A DNA stretch of 64,000 nt. It comes from Bradyrhizobium cajani. GTDB taxonomy: Bacteria; Pseudomonadota; Alphaproteobacteria; Rhizobiales; Xanthobacteraceae. A model generated the notes under the pieces. That model was not told where the DNA came from. It was given only the letters and a program-made list of their open reading frames with translations, and ran no database searches. The stretch is taken from assembly GCF_009759665.1 (NCBI RefSeq), contig NZ_WQNE01000015.1:62001-126000 (forward strand), given 5' to 3'. Positions 53,701 to 62,402 of the stretch are shown here, piece after piece. The number at the start of each line of letters is the position of its first letter. Position 1 is the first letter of the stretch. Both the position numbers and the translations under genes were made by a program.

Positions 53701-56700
53701 GCTGGCCGCTAGCGAGAAGATCCAGGTGTCGAGCGATGGCGGCGTCACCTGGGCCGACGTCACGCAGTCGACGGCGACAAGCTGGAGCCATGTCGACCCG
53801 GCGACACATGCCGCGAGCTTCACCTACCAGGCGCGCATTGTCGATCTCGCCGGCAATATCGGAACGACGGCCAGCCAGGCGATCACGATCGACACCGGGG
53901 CACCGACCGAGGCGTTGGCGATCGCGGCGATCAGTTCGGACACCGGCACGGCCGGTGATTTCATCACCAGCGACACGACGCTGACTGTCTCCGGCAGCAA
54001 TGGCGCGCTGGCCGCCGGCGACAAGATTCAAGTGTCGAGCGATGGAGGGACGACCTGGGTCGACGTCACGCAGTCGACCGCAACGACCTGGAGCTACCTC
54101 GACCCGGCGACGCATGCCGCGAGCTTCACCTACCAGGCGCGCATCGTCAATCTTGCCGGCAATATCGGCACCACGACGAGCCATGCGGTGACGATCGATA
54201 CCACGGCACCGGGCGAGACGCTGGCAATCACGGCGATCAGCTCCGACACCGGCACGGGCGGCGATTTCGTCACCAGCGACACGAGTCTGACGGTCTCCGG
54301 CACCAACGGTGTGCTGGCCGCCGGCGAGAGGATCCAGGTCAGTAGCGACGGCGGGACCACCTGGGCCGACGTGACGCAATCGACGTCGACGACCTGGAGC
54401 TATGTCGACCCGACGACGCACGCCACGAGCTTTACTTACCAGGCGCGCATCATCGATCTCGCCGGCAATATCGGCACCACCACAAGCCATGCGGTGACGA
54501 TCGACACCACGGCGCCGGCCGAGGCACTGGCGATCACGGCGATCGGCTCGGACACCGGCACGGCCGGCGACTTCATCACCAGCGATACGACGCTGACGGT
54601 CTCCGGCACCAACGGTGCGCTGGCCGCCGGCGAGAAGATCCAGATCTCGAGTGATGGCGGGACGACCTGGATTGATGTCACGCAGTCGACGTCGACAACC
54701 TGGAGCTACGCCGACCCGGCGACGCATAGCGCCAGCTTCAGCTACCAGGTTCGCATCGTCGATCTCGGCGGCAACATCGGCACCACGGTCAGCCAGGCGA
54801 TCACGATCGACACCACGGCCCCCGCGGAGACGCTGGCGATTACGGCCATCGACCAGGATACCGGCACGCCGGGCGACTTCGTGACCAATGACCCGACGCT
54901 GACGGTGTCCGGTACCAACGGCGTGCTGGCCTTTGGCGAGAAGATCCAGGTCTCCAGCGACGGCGGTGTGACCTGGGCCGACGCCACGCAGTCGACGTCG
55001 ACGACGTGGAGCTATGTCGACCCGGTGACACATGCATCGAGCTTCACCTATCAGGCCCGGATCGTCGACGCCGCCGGAAATATTGGCACCACGGCCAGCC
55101 ATGCCGTCACGATCGATACGTCTGCGCCGACGGAGAGCCTTGCAATCGGCTCTGTGGCGGGAAGCTCGTCGCCCACGAGCACCGCGATTACGATATCCGG
55201 GACCAACAGCGTGCTTCAGGCCGGCGACAAGGTCCAGATCAGCACCGACGGCACCACCTGGACCGATGTTGCCCGCAACAGCCTGACGCGGTGGAGCTTC
55301 GTCGACACCACTGTCCGCACCGCGAATTTCACCTACTTCACGCGCGTTGTGGATTCCACCGGCAATGTCGGCGCCACCGCGAACCAGCCGGTTGTGGTCG
55401 CCGGCAATGGCGGGACCGCGACGATCGCCGGCGCCTCCTCCGTCCTCGCCGAGTTTACCGGGAGTGGCGGCACGCTTCAGATCGGGCCGGCCGGACTGAC
55501 CGGCACGATCAACGCGATCTCGATCGCTAGCGGTTCCGTCACGATCAACGGCACCGGTACCGTCACGGCGACCACCGGCGACGCGATCGATCTCTATGCG
55601 ACCGGCGCCACATCGGCCAATCCGGCGAACCTGACCGTCAATCCGACCGGACAGGTCACCGGCGCCGCATCCGGTATCTCGGTCCTTCAGAACGCATACG
55701 GATCCATCACGGTCACGGCGTCCGGACCGGTGACGGGTCAGTCGGGCAAGGGCATTTGGGCCCAGCAAAGCGCCACGGGCACCGGCAGCATCCTGATCAA
55801 CGGGTCGGGCAGCGTCACCGGAAGCGGCGCGGCCTTCAGCGGAATCGTCGCCACGATTCTGAATGCATCGAACAACAACAATATTACCGTCAACGAGAGC
55901 GGAGACATCACGGGCGGATATGACGGCATCCGGGTCGTGACCAACGGCAATGGCAATGAAATCATCACCACGGGTGCCAATGCCACCGTTACGGGCCTGA
56001 CGCATTACGGCATCGAAGCGCAGTCCGGCGGCACCGGCAACATCTCGATCACGACCGGCTCTACCGGCACGATCACGGCCGCCAGCGCCGCCATCAACGC
56101 ATACAACCAGGCCTCCGCGATTCCAAAGGTCGGCGGCGTCATCGCCAGCTCGATTTCGGTGACCGCCAACGGCACGATCAATTCCGGAACGGTGCTGACC
56201 GGCAACGGCAGCCTGCCGGCCGGCATCCTGGCAGGCTACAAGGGCGGAGCGAACAACACCGTCAATTCCAGCGTCTACGGCAATGTCAACATCGACAACT
56301 ACGCCAATGTCAATGCCGCAGCTGGCGACGGCATCCGCGGCTACAATTTCGGCAGCGGCAACGTCACCATCAATCACCATGCCGGCGCGATCACCGCGAA
56401 GAACGAGTATGGCATCGCCGCGAGCAGCTACGGCAGCGGCAATGTTTCGATAACGACGAGCACCGGCACGAGCATCGCCTCCGGCTCGCATGGCATCATG
56501 GCAATCAATCTGGCGACCGCGATCGCAGGCTCGGCGCTGTCGAGCGTGAGCGTCACGGCCTCGGGCACGATTACGTCAGGCACCCATCTTTCGAGCGGAG
56601 GCAGTCAACCGCAGGGCATTTCCGTCGGCTATTTCGGCAGCAATGGCACGTCGAATTCCAACATCAACGGCACTGTCACCCTGGACAATTCCGCCAACGT

Positions 56701-59700
56701 GACGGCGCTCGCCGGCTGGGGTCTTCTGGCCTACAACTGGGGGAATGGCAACGTCACGCTGATCGACCGGGCCAATACGGTCGTCTCGGGCGCGCAGATC
56801 GGCATCGCGGCCAGCTCGAACGTGAGCGGACCGACGGCGACGCCCTCCACGGTGACGCTCACTGTCGAGGCCAACGCCACGATCACGTCCGGGGCCCTCT
56901 ATGGCCTCGCGGGCATCCAGTCCAACAACGCCAGCGGCGGCAGCATTTTTATCACCACCGCCAGCGGCGACGTCATCACCTCCGGCGGGACCGGCATCAA
57001 TGCAAATGCGGTAGCTTCGAGCGCCTCGTCCGGGACACAGGTCTCGGTGACGGCGGCCGGCACGATCAATTCGGGCTACAATTTCTTCTCGAACGGCTCG
57101 GGTCCATCGGGCATTGCGGCCGGCTTCGGCAGCAGCAATGGACAGGTTAATTCGGCCGTCCAGGGTAACGTTGTCGTCAACACCTCGGCGTCCGTCACGG
57201 CCGCCTCGGGCTGGGGTCTCAACCTCTACAATTTCGGCACCGGCAATATCAGCGCGACGGTTCAGGCGGGGGCGGTGATCAAGGCACCCCTGGTCGGCAT
57301 CAACGCCTTCGCCCAGGGGGGCGGCAGCGTCACGATCATCAACAACGGCGCGATCACGTCATCGGGCGTGGCGATCAACACGGGCACCGGCACCGGCGCG
57401 TCCAGCGTCAATGGCACGATGTCCGTGACCAACACGGGGACCATCGTCGGCTCCGGCTCGGTGTTCAACCAGGTCGTTCAGATCAACAGCTCCAACAGCA
57501 CGCAGGCGGCGACCTTCACCAACGCCGGCACCGTCACGGCGAGCCTGTTCGGCAAGACGACCAACAGCTACGCCCTTGCGATGTACAGCGTCAGCGGGAC
57601 CGTCACGGCCCTCAACAACGGCGGCGGCGTTCTGACCGGAAACGTCTCGCTCGGCGGGGCCGCGAGCTTCACCAACGCGGCGGGGGCCATCTGGAGCCTT
57701 AACGGCCAGAATTCCATCGGCAGCAGTGGGGGTTTGGTCGCCAACGCCGGAATCATGAACGTGCTCGGGTTCGCCATCCTGTCGTCCGGCGGCAGTCTGG
57801 CGCTGGCCAACACCGGCAGCATCAATCTCGCGCCCAATAGTGCGGCGCGGATCTTTGGCAACGTGTCGGGCAATGGCACGATCTTGATCGGAGACAGGTC
57901 CGAGCTCGAGATCTCCGGAACGGTGACGGGGCAGACCGTGTCCTTCGCGACGACCGGTCGCGGCCTCCTGACCATCGACCTTCCGTCCTCCTTCAGTGCC
58001 ACGATCGATCATTTTTCGATCGGCAATGTGATCGCGTTGACCGGGGCCGGCATTTCGAGCGCGACGCTGGGAAGCGGCACGATTTCCGTCACGGGCGCGA
58101 GTCAGAGCTATTCCTACAACGTCACGAACGTGCAATCCGGCGCCATGCTCGACATCCTGGCCGCCGACAAGCTGATGCTGCTGTCGGCCTCCACGGTCCA
58201 GCTTTCCGACAACCTCCAGTATTTCATCTCGAGCCCTGCGCTGTCCTACGTTCTCGACCACGATACGATTTCGGGTTCCGGCTCCGGCTTCGTAGTGAGC
58301 ACCACGGATGCAAGCATCGCTAACACCTACTCGGTGGTGGTGAACCAGACCTCGTCGATCAATGTCACGGGCGCCGGCGTGGGCGTGGCCGTTTCGACAG
58401 GCGGTGCCAATATCGCCATCGTCAATGCCGGAACGGTTTCGAGCGGCGGCACCGGAATCAGCTCGAGTTCCGGCGGCGGCGCTGCCGACATCTCGGACTA
58501 CGGCAATGTCAGCGGCACCCAATATGCGATTGCCGCAACGTCCAGCAGCGGAAAGCTGAACATCCTGACCGGCATCGGTGCGAGCCTCACCAGCGCCAAT
58601 TCGTACGGGCTCTACGCGCAGACAACCTCCGGCGACATCAACATCACGACTCTGTTCGGAACCATCAATTCGGGAAGCGCCGGTATCCTGGCGCAGGAGC
58701 AGGGCAGCGCGGGTGCCTCTGGCTCGATCACGGTCATCAACGAGTCGACCATCACCTCCGGAGCCTTTTCAATCAACTCCGGTGCTGCGACCGTCGGTCC
58801 GGCCAACGGCTCTGCCGGCATCAGGGCCGGAATTCTGAACAACGGCACGACGTCGTTCAACGGCTCGACCACCACCGGCAACGTCTATGTCGAAGACCGC
58901 GGCAACATCACGGCTGCGACCGGCTCCGGAATCTTTGCCTTCAACTATGGGGCCGGCAACACGACCGTGTCGCTCGGGCAGGGCGCGCAGATCCAGGCGA
59001 CTGCCGCGGGCAGCCCGACCAGCTCGGGCTTCACCCAATACGGCATCTTTGCCTTCAACTATGGCGCCGGCAGCTCGACGGTCACCACCGGCTGGGGCTC
59101 GACCATCAATTCCGGCGGGACAGCCATCAATGCCGGCAACCAGGCCACGACGATTGCGCAGGGCTCGGGCAGCACGGTCACCGTGATCGCGCAAGGCATC
59201 ATCACTTCCGGCGTCAACAACAACAATTCCGGCAGTGCGCCATCCGCCATTCAGGCCGGCTACAACCCGGGCAATGCCGGCGTTTCCAATCCCAACACGA
59301 ATAACGTGTACGGCGACGTTTTCGTCGGTGTGTCCGGCGACGGCAGCACCAACGGCTTCATCACCGCGGCGGCTGGATCGGGCATCAATGCGTACAACTA
59401 TGGTGTCGGCAGCGTGACCGTCACACTGGGGCCCCGGGTTTCGATCCAGGCCCTGACCGCAGCGACAAGCTCGACATCGGGGAATGCACCCTATGGCATT
59501 GGTATCCTGACCCTTGGGCCCGGCAACATCACCGTCACGACGGGTAGCCAGGACAACATCCAGTCCGGCAGCACCGGCATCAATGCGGTCAACGAGGCGA
59601 CCTCGATCGCGGCCGCCGTCGGAGCCACCATCGCGGTGACGACGGCTGGAGTCATTCACTCTCGAACGCTTCTGAACAACGGGGGCAATCAGCCATCGGG

Positions 59701-62170
59701 AATTTCCGCGGGCTTCCTCGGGGGCCTCACCCAGACGCCGAATCTCAACGTCAACGGCGCGGTGATCATCAACAATGCTGCAACGATCACCGCCGATGCG
59801 GGCATAGGCATCAACGCCTACAATTTCGGCAACGGCAACATCGCCGTGAACCAGGCCAGCGGCGCCAATATCACAGCGGTCCAGCAGGCGATCAGTGCCC
59901 ATGCGGAAGGCGCGGGGACCGGCGACATCGCGGTCAATGTCTACGCCAATTCGACGCTGACCTCCGCGGCCAGTTACGGCATCATGGCCCTCAACACGAA
60001 CAACGGGAGCATCTCGGTCATCACCTCCGCCGGCGACGTGATCAACTCCGGAGGCGCGGGCATCAACGCGGCCCAAGAGGCTACGGCGACTTCCGCCAGC
60101 ACGTCGGTCGTTGTGACCGCTGCCGGCACGATCAATTCGGGGACGGCGCTGACCGGTTTCGGCAATCAGCCCGCCGGCATCATTGCAGGCTATATCGGGC
60201 AGGCCACCAATCCGGCGCCCGGCAATGCCGCGAACTACAATGTCCACGGCGAGGTCGTCGTGAACAACTTTGCGACGATTACCGCAGCCGCCGGTAACGG
60301 GATTCAGGCCTATAACTACGGAACCGGCGACGTCTACGCGAACAATTTCGGCGCGACGATCACCGCGCTCGGTGGCGCCAGCCCGCCGAACGGATCGGGC
60401 GTGGGCATTCTGGCGCAGACCTACGGGCCCGGCAGCGTCTACGTCACGACGACGGGGGCAACCTTCATCAATTCCGGCAGCTCGGGCATCGCCGCGTTGA
60501 ACAAGGCGACGACCGCCGACCCTGGCAATCCGACGGTTGTCGTGCCCGCGACGTCCGTGATCTCGGTGATTGCCAACGGCACGATCCACTCCGGCACGAT
60601 TCCGACGGCCAACGCCGCCGGCGATCCGGCTGCCGGTATTCTGGCGAGCTACAACCCCAACAATCAGAGCACAGTCGACAGTCGTGTGCTCGGCTCCATC
60701 TTCGTCGACGATCACGCAACCATCGTTGCGCCGACCGGGACGGACGGCATCCGTGCCGCCAACTATGGGACCGGCAATATTTCAATCGTCGTCGAGTCCG
60801 ATGCCGACATTATCGCCGGCCGTTACGGTGTGGCCGGGCTCGGCTATGACGGGGGCGACGTCAGCATCGTCATTGCCGGTTCTGTGATCGGCGGGACCGC
60901 GGGCATCGACGCCATCACGACCGGGTCCGGAATCGTGACGATCGACAATTCCGGCTTCGTCAGCGGTGTGATCACCGCCTACAACGGCACCGTCACCAAC
61001 CAGGCCGGCGCCGACTGGCAGCTCAACGGCGCCAGCGTGTTCACCGGCACGAGCACACTTTCCAACGCCGGTACAATCGAGAGCACCGGCGTGTCGTCGA
61101 TCCAGGGGCTCGCAGGCCTTACCAACACCGGAACGATTGCGGTTGAATCCGGAAGCCTGACCATTGGTTCTTCCGTAACCGGCGGTGGCACGGCCATCGT
61201 CCACAATGCGTCGCTCGTCCTGAGCGGTGCCTCGGATATGCTCGTCTCCTTCAATACGGGACCGACCACGCCCGGAGTGCTCGTGCTCGGCGACGTCACG
61301 CATTTCACCGGAACGGTCACAGGCTTCACCTATGGAGACACGATCGATCTGGTCGGGATTGCGCCCGGAAGCGTCAGCGTATCCAATTCGGGCGGGCTGA
61401 CCGTAAACTACGGGACGGGGGCGTTCGCGCTCGTCGGCGACTATGATCCGACGGGCTTCTCCATCGCATCCGACGGCCAGGGCGGGACGAATATCGTCTG
61501 GAATCATCAGGCGCCGGTCATCGTGACCAGCCAGTTCGGCACGGTACACAATCCGGATGGATCGACGACCATCACGGGCCTGCTGGTGACCGATTCCGAT
61601 CCGAATGCGGGGACCGAGACATTCAGCCTCGCGGCAACGACGCAAGCCGCGTCGTCGGGAAGCAGCGTCTCCGTGTCGACGAGCTCGGGCTCTCTCTCGG
61701 CCATCAACGGCATCTTTGCATCCGGGGTGACCTATCTGCCGGGAGCCACGCCGCCGGCGACGGACATGGTCTCGCTGACGGTCAAGGACGGTTTTGGTGC
61801 GACCCAGACCGTGAACTTCGTCTTCAATCAGGCCGGTATCGGCCCGAACATCACCCTGCAAGGCACGGCCGGCAACGACGTGATCTTCGCCACCAATTCC
61901 GCAGACACACTGGCCGGCGGCACGGGGCTGGATCAGTTCGTGTTCGCACCGGCATCGGCCTCGCCAATCATGCACACGATTTCCGACTTCACCGTGGGGA
62001 TCGACAAGCTCGATGTTCGTCAGTTCAGCGGACTTTCGGCATCGTCACTTCCCAGCGAGGTTCAGGTCGGGAACGACACGCTGCTCTCGCTTGGTGCGAA
62101 TGACTCCATCCTTCTGAAGAACATCGTTGCAACGAGTCTGCACGCGACCGATTTCATCTTCCACGCCTGA
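47768..62170 (+). CDS. Giant multidomain surface/secreted protein: FecR domain, propeller, Ig-like repeats, beta-helix, RTX C-terminus
   Basis: 4,800 residues and no N-terminal signal peptide. Order by residue: a conserved-looking N-terminal segment (1-105); a FecR-like domain (about 108-285; GHIVKISGSASIVRNG, then ATPTATLGIRGTAV); a Pro/Thr/Asn-rich linker (320-400); a TolB/PD40-type beta-propeller (about 415-740, repeats like SPDGHFIVFSSD); cadherin-like domain(s) (750-938); Ig-like repeats (940-2545); a Gly/Asn/Ser/Thr-rich beta-helix-like region (2550-4590); and a C-terminus with GTAGNDVIF, DTLAGGTGLDQFVF and ISDFTVGIDKLDV, an RTX-type ending of type I-secreted proteins. I start at the ATG at 47768; the frame opens 156 bases earlier without homology-like sequence. 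It is probably an adhesin or biofilm protein exported by a type I system not in this window. FecI/FecR genes follow. Confidence 0.9.
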   Translation: MNYADKSLPVSPDCDSVQFNYEALAQRSQVPIVKVPDAHLLFSGEFQRIGSDLILSDELHRVIVPNYFKEHVRPQLVSPDGAQLPAQVVDALTGYTAYAQAGAQSPAGKVVGHIVKISGSASIVRNGVTIVANVGDAINQNDVVQTGSNSTLGLALDDGTTFNLSESARFMLNDLTFDASSTSNSSLMTLVEGAASFVAGQVAKTGDMRVATPTATLGIRGTAVNLSISSSDGTVSISVIDQRDGQVHAVQVFSNTGALIGTVSSNGASLTLTPTATFDVIARQVDKTADQIAQEFNAFQQVLSTYDAAKQIFPNLPQHTENTNPTNNNDANPNSTRFAGSPPLNPPGTEYHPPSTTPKVQTASDAPPPTTVIITTAAAADVVTPTPPLIEPTIVAVKTTSIPFIVTPPNVAAITSGAGNHTGPVMSASGDVVYDPDGTIYFYDRTTGTTTTIASPAGGWSYGSPTISSDGRYIVYEGSDGSGTYVFVYGMDSSDPTHYHVQIQLGQGSSPAVSGDGSTIVVEQGAGNIAIYDLQGNLKGTITAGAVGSAGALWTPAISAGGHIIAFWNSDSSSPGGSGHLYAYDLSTGGLTQIANTASGAGNMPPTVSADGHLIAYQGADGSGHSEIYLYDLNTGAVVFHTGNPSGGSYNPVLSPDGHFIVFSSDARLTSSDQNNFTDIYIVDVTNPAAPVYKLVSEGSGAASHGGVAVSAGGQYVAFGNSNHIFFADPTSGRSVVILETSQSPAILTAAGQITVTGDYSGVGIGVTDQFGHPTSDFKAKFDAAGHINWTFSEAKSDFAWLSYGQDATQTFIITLSANNGTVTIPVFVTVHNGIQPVLNTADFAPIATPVSLAEGQQNTAYTITAADLLHGVIDIDGPLRSITALSLQSGGGTLLQVDGQTWTYTPDAGFSGQVIFSYTTSDSIKSASSTASLNIALPLAITAISPDSGVAGDFITSNTNLVVSGTNGSLTSGEKIQLSNDNGVTWTDVVQDTATSWSFADPLTHAVGFTYRVRVVDSNDTPINATSQAVVIDTAPPVLSITSASGFTNQVSLTLTGTLDLADVGAIVTVFDDGQSIGTATVQADGSWTKVVSLHAGANNLSSQAADVAGNLGTSNTIVVTLDTTAPSETLAITAISSDTGTAGDFITSDTTLTVSGSNGALASDEKIQVSSNGGVTWVDVTQSTATTWSYLDPATHAASFTYQVRIVDLAGNIGTTASQAITIDTTAPAEALAITAISSDTGTGGDFITSDTILTVSGTNGALAAGEKIQVSSDGGTTWADVTQSTSTTWSYADPATHAASFTYQARIVDLSGNIGTATSHAVTVDTTAPAEALAITAISSDTATPGDFITSDTTLTVSGSNGALAAGEKIQVSGDGGVTWADVTQLTATTWSYVDPATHVASFTYQARIVDLAGNIGTTASQAITIDTGAPAEALAIAAISSDTGTAGDFITSDTTLTVSGSNGALAPDEKIQVSNNGGVTWADVTQSTATTWSHIDPTTHAASFTYQVRIVDLAGNIGTTASQAVTIDTTAPSEALAITAISSDTGTAGDFVTSDTSLTVSGTNGVLAAGERIQVSSDGGTTWVDVTQSTSTTWSYADPATHATSFTYQARIVDLAGNIGTATSHAVTIDTTAPAEALAITAISSDTGTAGDFITSDTTLTVSGTNGALAASEKIQVSSDGGVTWADVTQSTVTSWSHVDPATHAASFTYQARIVDLAGNIGTTASQAITIDTGAPAEALAITAISSDTGTAGDFITSDTTLTVSGSNGALAPDEKIQVSSNGGVTWVDVTQSTATTWSHIDPATHAASFTYQVRIVDLAGNIGTTASQAVTIDTTAPSEALAITAISADTGTAGDFVTSDTSLTVSGTNGALAPGERIQVSSDGGVTWADVTQSTATTWSHADPATHAASFTYQARIVDLSGNIGTATSHAVTIDTGAPAEALAITAISSDTGTAGDFVTSDTTLTVSGTNGALAASEKIQVSSDGGVTWADVTQSTATSWSHVDPATHAASFTYQARIVDLAGNIGTTASQAITIDTGAPTEALAIAAISSDTGTAGDFITSDTTLTVSGSNGALAAGDKIQVSSDGGTTWVDVTQSTATTWSYLDPATHAASFTYQARIVNLAGNIGTTTSHAVTIDTTAPGETLAITAISSDTGTGGDFVTSDTSLTVSGTNGVLAAGERIQVSSDGGTTWADVTQSTSTTWSYVDPTTHATSFTYQARIIDLAGNIGTTTSHAVTIDTTAPAEALAITAIGSDTGTAGDFITSDTTLTVSGTNGALAAGEKIQISSDGGTTWIDVTQSTSTTWSYADPATHSASFSYQVRIVDLGGNIGTTVSQAITIDTTAPAETLAITAIDQDTGTPGDFVTNDPTLTVSGTNGVLAFGEKIQVSSDGGVTWADATQSTSTTWSYVDPVTHASSFTYQARIVDAAGNIGTTASHAVTIDTSAPTESLAIGSVAGSSSPTSTAITISGTNSVLQAGDKVQISTDGTTWTDVARNSLTRWSFVDTTVRTANFTYFTRVVDSTGNVGATANQPVVVAGNGGTATIAGASSVLAEFTGSGGTLQIGPAGLTGTINAISIASGSVTINGTGTVTATTGDAIDLYATGATSANPANLTVNPTGQVTGAASGISVLQNAYGSITVTASGPVTGQSGKGIWAQQSATGTGSILINGSGSVTGSGAAFSGIVATILNASNNNNITVNESGDITGGYDGIRVVTNGNGNEIITTGANATVTGLTHYGIEAQSGGTGNISITTGSTGTITAASAAINAYNQASAIPKVGGVIASSISVTANGTINSGTVLTGNGSLPAGILAGYKGGANNTVNSSVYGNVNIDNYANVNAAAGDGIRGYNFGSGNVTINHHAGAITAKNEYGIAASSYGSGNVSITTSTGTSIASGSHGIMAINLATAIAGSALSSVSVTASGTITSGTHLSSGGSQPQGISVGYFGSNGTSNSNINGTVTLDNSANVTALAGWGLLAYNWGNGNVTLIDRANTVVSGAQIGIAASSNVSGPTATPSTVTLTVEANATITSGALYGLAGIQSNNASGGSIFITTASGDVITSGGTGINANAVASSASSGTQVSVTAAGTINSGYNFFSNGSGPSGIAAGFGSSNGQVNSAVQGNVVVNTSASVTAASGWGLNLYNFGTGNISATVQAGAVIKAPLVGINAFAQGGGSVTIINNGAITSSGVAINTGTGTGASSVNGTMSVTNTGTIVGSGSVFNQVVQINSSNSTQAATFTNAGTVTASLFGKTTNSYALAMYSVSGTVTALNNGGGVLTGNVSLGGAASFTNAAGAIWSLNGQNSIGSSGGLVANAGIMNVLGFAILSSGGSLALANTGSINLAPNSAARIFGNVSGNGTILIGDRSELEISGTVTGQTVSFATTGRGLLTIDLPSSFSATIDHFSIGNVIALTGAGISSATLGSGTISVTGASQSYSYNVTNVQSGAMLDILAADKLMLLSASTVQLSDNLQYFISSPALSYVLDHDTISGSGSGFVVSTTDASIANTYSVVVNQTSSINVTGAGVGVAVSTGGANIAIVNAGTVSSGGTGISSSSGGGAADISDYGNVSGTQYAIAATSSSGKLNILTGIGASLTSANSYGLYAQTTSGDINITTLFGTINSGSAGILAQEQGSAGASGSITVINESTITSGAFSINSGAATVGPANGSAGIRAGILNNGTTSFNGSTTTGNVYVEDRGNITAATGSGIFAFNYGAGNTTVSLGQGAQIQATAAGSPTSSGFTQYGIFAFNYGAGSSTVTTGWGSTINSGGTAINAGNQATTIAQGSGSTVTVIAQGIITSGVNNNNSGSAPSAIQAGYNPGNAGVSNPNTNNVYGDVFVGVSGDGSTNGFITAAAGSGINAYNYGVGSVTVTLGPRVSIQALTAATSSTSGNAPYGIGILTLGPGNITVTTGSQDNIQSGSTGINAVNEATSIAAAVGATIAVTTAGVIHSRTLLNNGGNQPSGISAGFLGGLTQTPNLNVNGAVIINNAATITADAGIGINAYNFGNGNIAVNQASGANITAVQQAISAHAEGAGTGDIAVNVYANSTLTSAASYGIMALNTNNGSISVITSAGDVINSGGAGINAAQEATATSASTSVVVTAAGTINSGTALTGFGNQPAGIIAGYIGQATNPAPGNAANYNVHGEVVVNNFATITAAAGNGIQAYNYGTGDVYANNFGATITALGGASPPNGSGVGILAQTYGPGSVYVTTTGATFINSGSSGIAALNKATTADPGNPTVVVPATSVISVIANGTIHSGTIPTANAAGDPAAGILASYNPNNQSTVDSRVLGSIFVDDHATIVAPTGTDGIRAANYGTGNISIVVESDADIIAGRYGVAGLGYDGGDVSIVIAGSVIGGTAGIDAITTGSGIVTIDNSGFVSGVITAYNGTVTNQAGADWQLNGASVFTGTSTLSNAGTIESTGVSSIQGLAGLTNTGTIAVESGSLTIGSSVTGGGTAIVHNASLVLSGASDMLVSFNTGPTTPGVLVLGDVTHFTGTVTGFTYGDTIDLVGIAPGSVSVSNSGGLTVNYGTGAFALVGDYDPTGFSIASDGQGGTNIVWNHQAPVIVTSQFGTVHNPDGSTTITGLLVTDSDPNAGTETFSLAATTQAASSGSSVSVSTSSGSLSAINGIFASGVTYLPGATPPATDMVSLTVKDGFGATQTVNFVFNQAGIGPNITLQGTAGNDVIFATNSADTLAGGTGLDQFVFAPASASPIMHTISDFTVGIDKLDVRQFSGLSASSLPSEVQVGNDTLLSLGANDSILLKNIVATSLHATDFIFHA
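50585..55400 (+). repeat. Tandem Ig-like repeat array, 13 exact 306-bp units plus divergent ends
   Basis: Thirteen consecutive 102-codon units begin at 51161, 51467, 51773, 52079, 52385, 52691, 52997, 53303, 53609, 53915, 54221, 54527 and 54833, with no length change between them. Each encodes LAITAISSDTGTAGDF..., VSSDGG.TW.DVTQST and a closing VTIDTTAPAEA-type linker. A divergent unit lies at 50585-50884, separated from the array by a different Ig-like domain (50885-51160), and a degenerate unit follows from 55139. Neighbouring units differ in a pattern that recurs every three units (918 bp). Confidence 0.93.
56150..60900 (+). repeat. Degenerate about 450-bp repeats in the beta-helix-like region
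   Basis: Protein modules of roughly 130-165 residues share the order VTAxGTIxSGT, QPxGIxAGY, VxVxNxAxxTAAAG, GIxAYNxGxGN and ITTxxGxxIxSG. Recognisable module starts lie near 56158, 56552, 57044, 59180, 59631, 60107 and 60560. Unlike the Ig-like array these are diverged and variable in length, so the region is older or under weaker homogenisation. Confidence 0.7.
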
Positions 62171-62402
62171 GGACAATGGATGCGTCGTGCGCCGAGATTG
62201 CCTGCTGGTGGTGGCCTTGGCTGCGCGAAGGACGACGGCGTCCTGCTGCTTCCGGACCTTTCCTGAACCCGGCCGCGCCCGCAACGCGCCGTGTAACTTG
62301 GAAGCTCTCTAAGATCTTGATCTTGCGCGGTTAATCACCGGACATGTAAGAGTGACGCCGTCCGCGCCAACTCTTGCAGGCGCCGTGTGCTTCGGGTCCG
62401 TG

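Noticed and set aside
51161..55138. CRISPR-like regular spacing
   Set aside because: The 306-bp units are coding, in frame and without unique spacers, so this is a protein repeat array.
52406..56491. A 1,361-codon open frame on the minus strand, antisense to the giant gene
   Set aside because: It mirrors the 306-bp repeats: a codon bias without stops in one frame of a repeat is copied 13 times in the opposite strand. The product is Arg/Asp/Gly-rich and resembles no family. The same applies to 50579-52279 and 58769-60715 on the minus strand.
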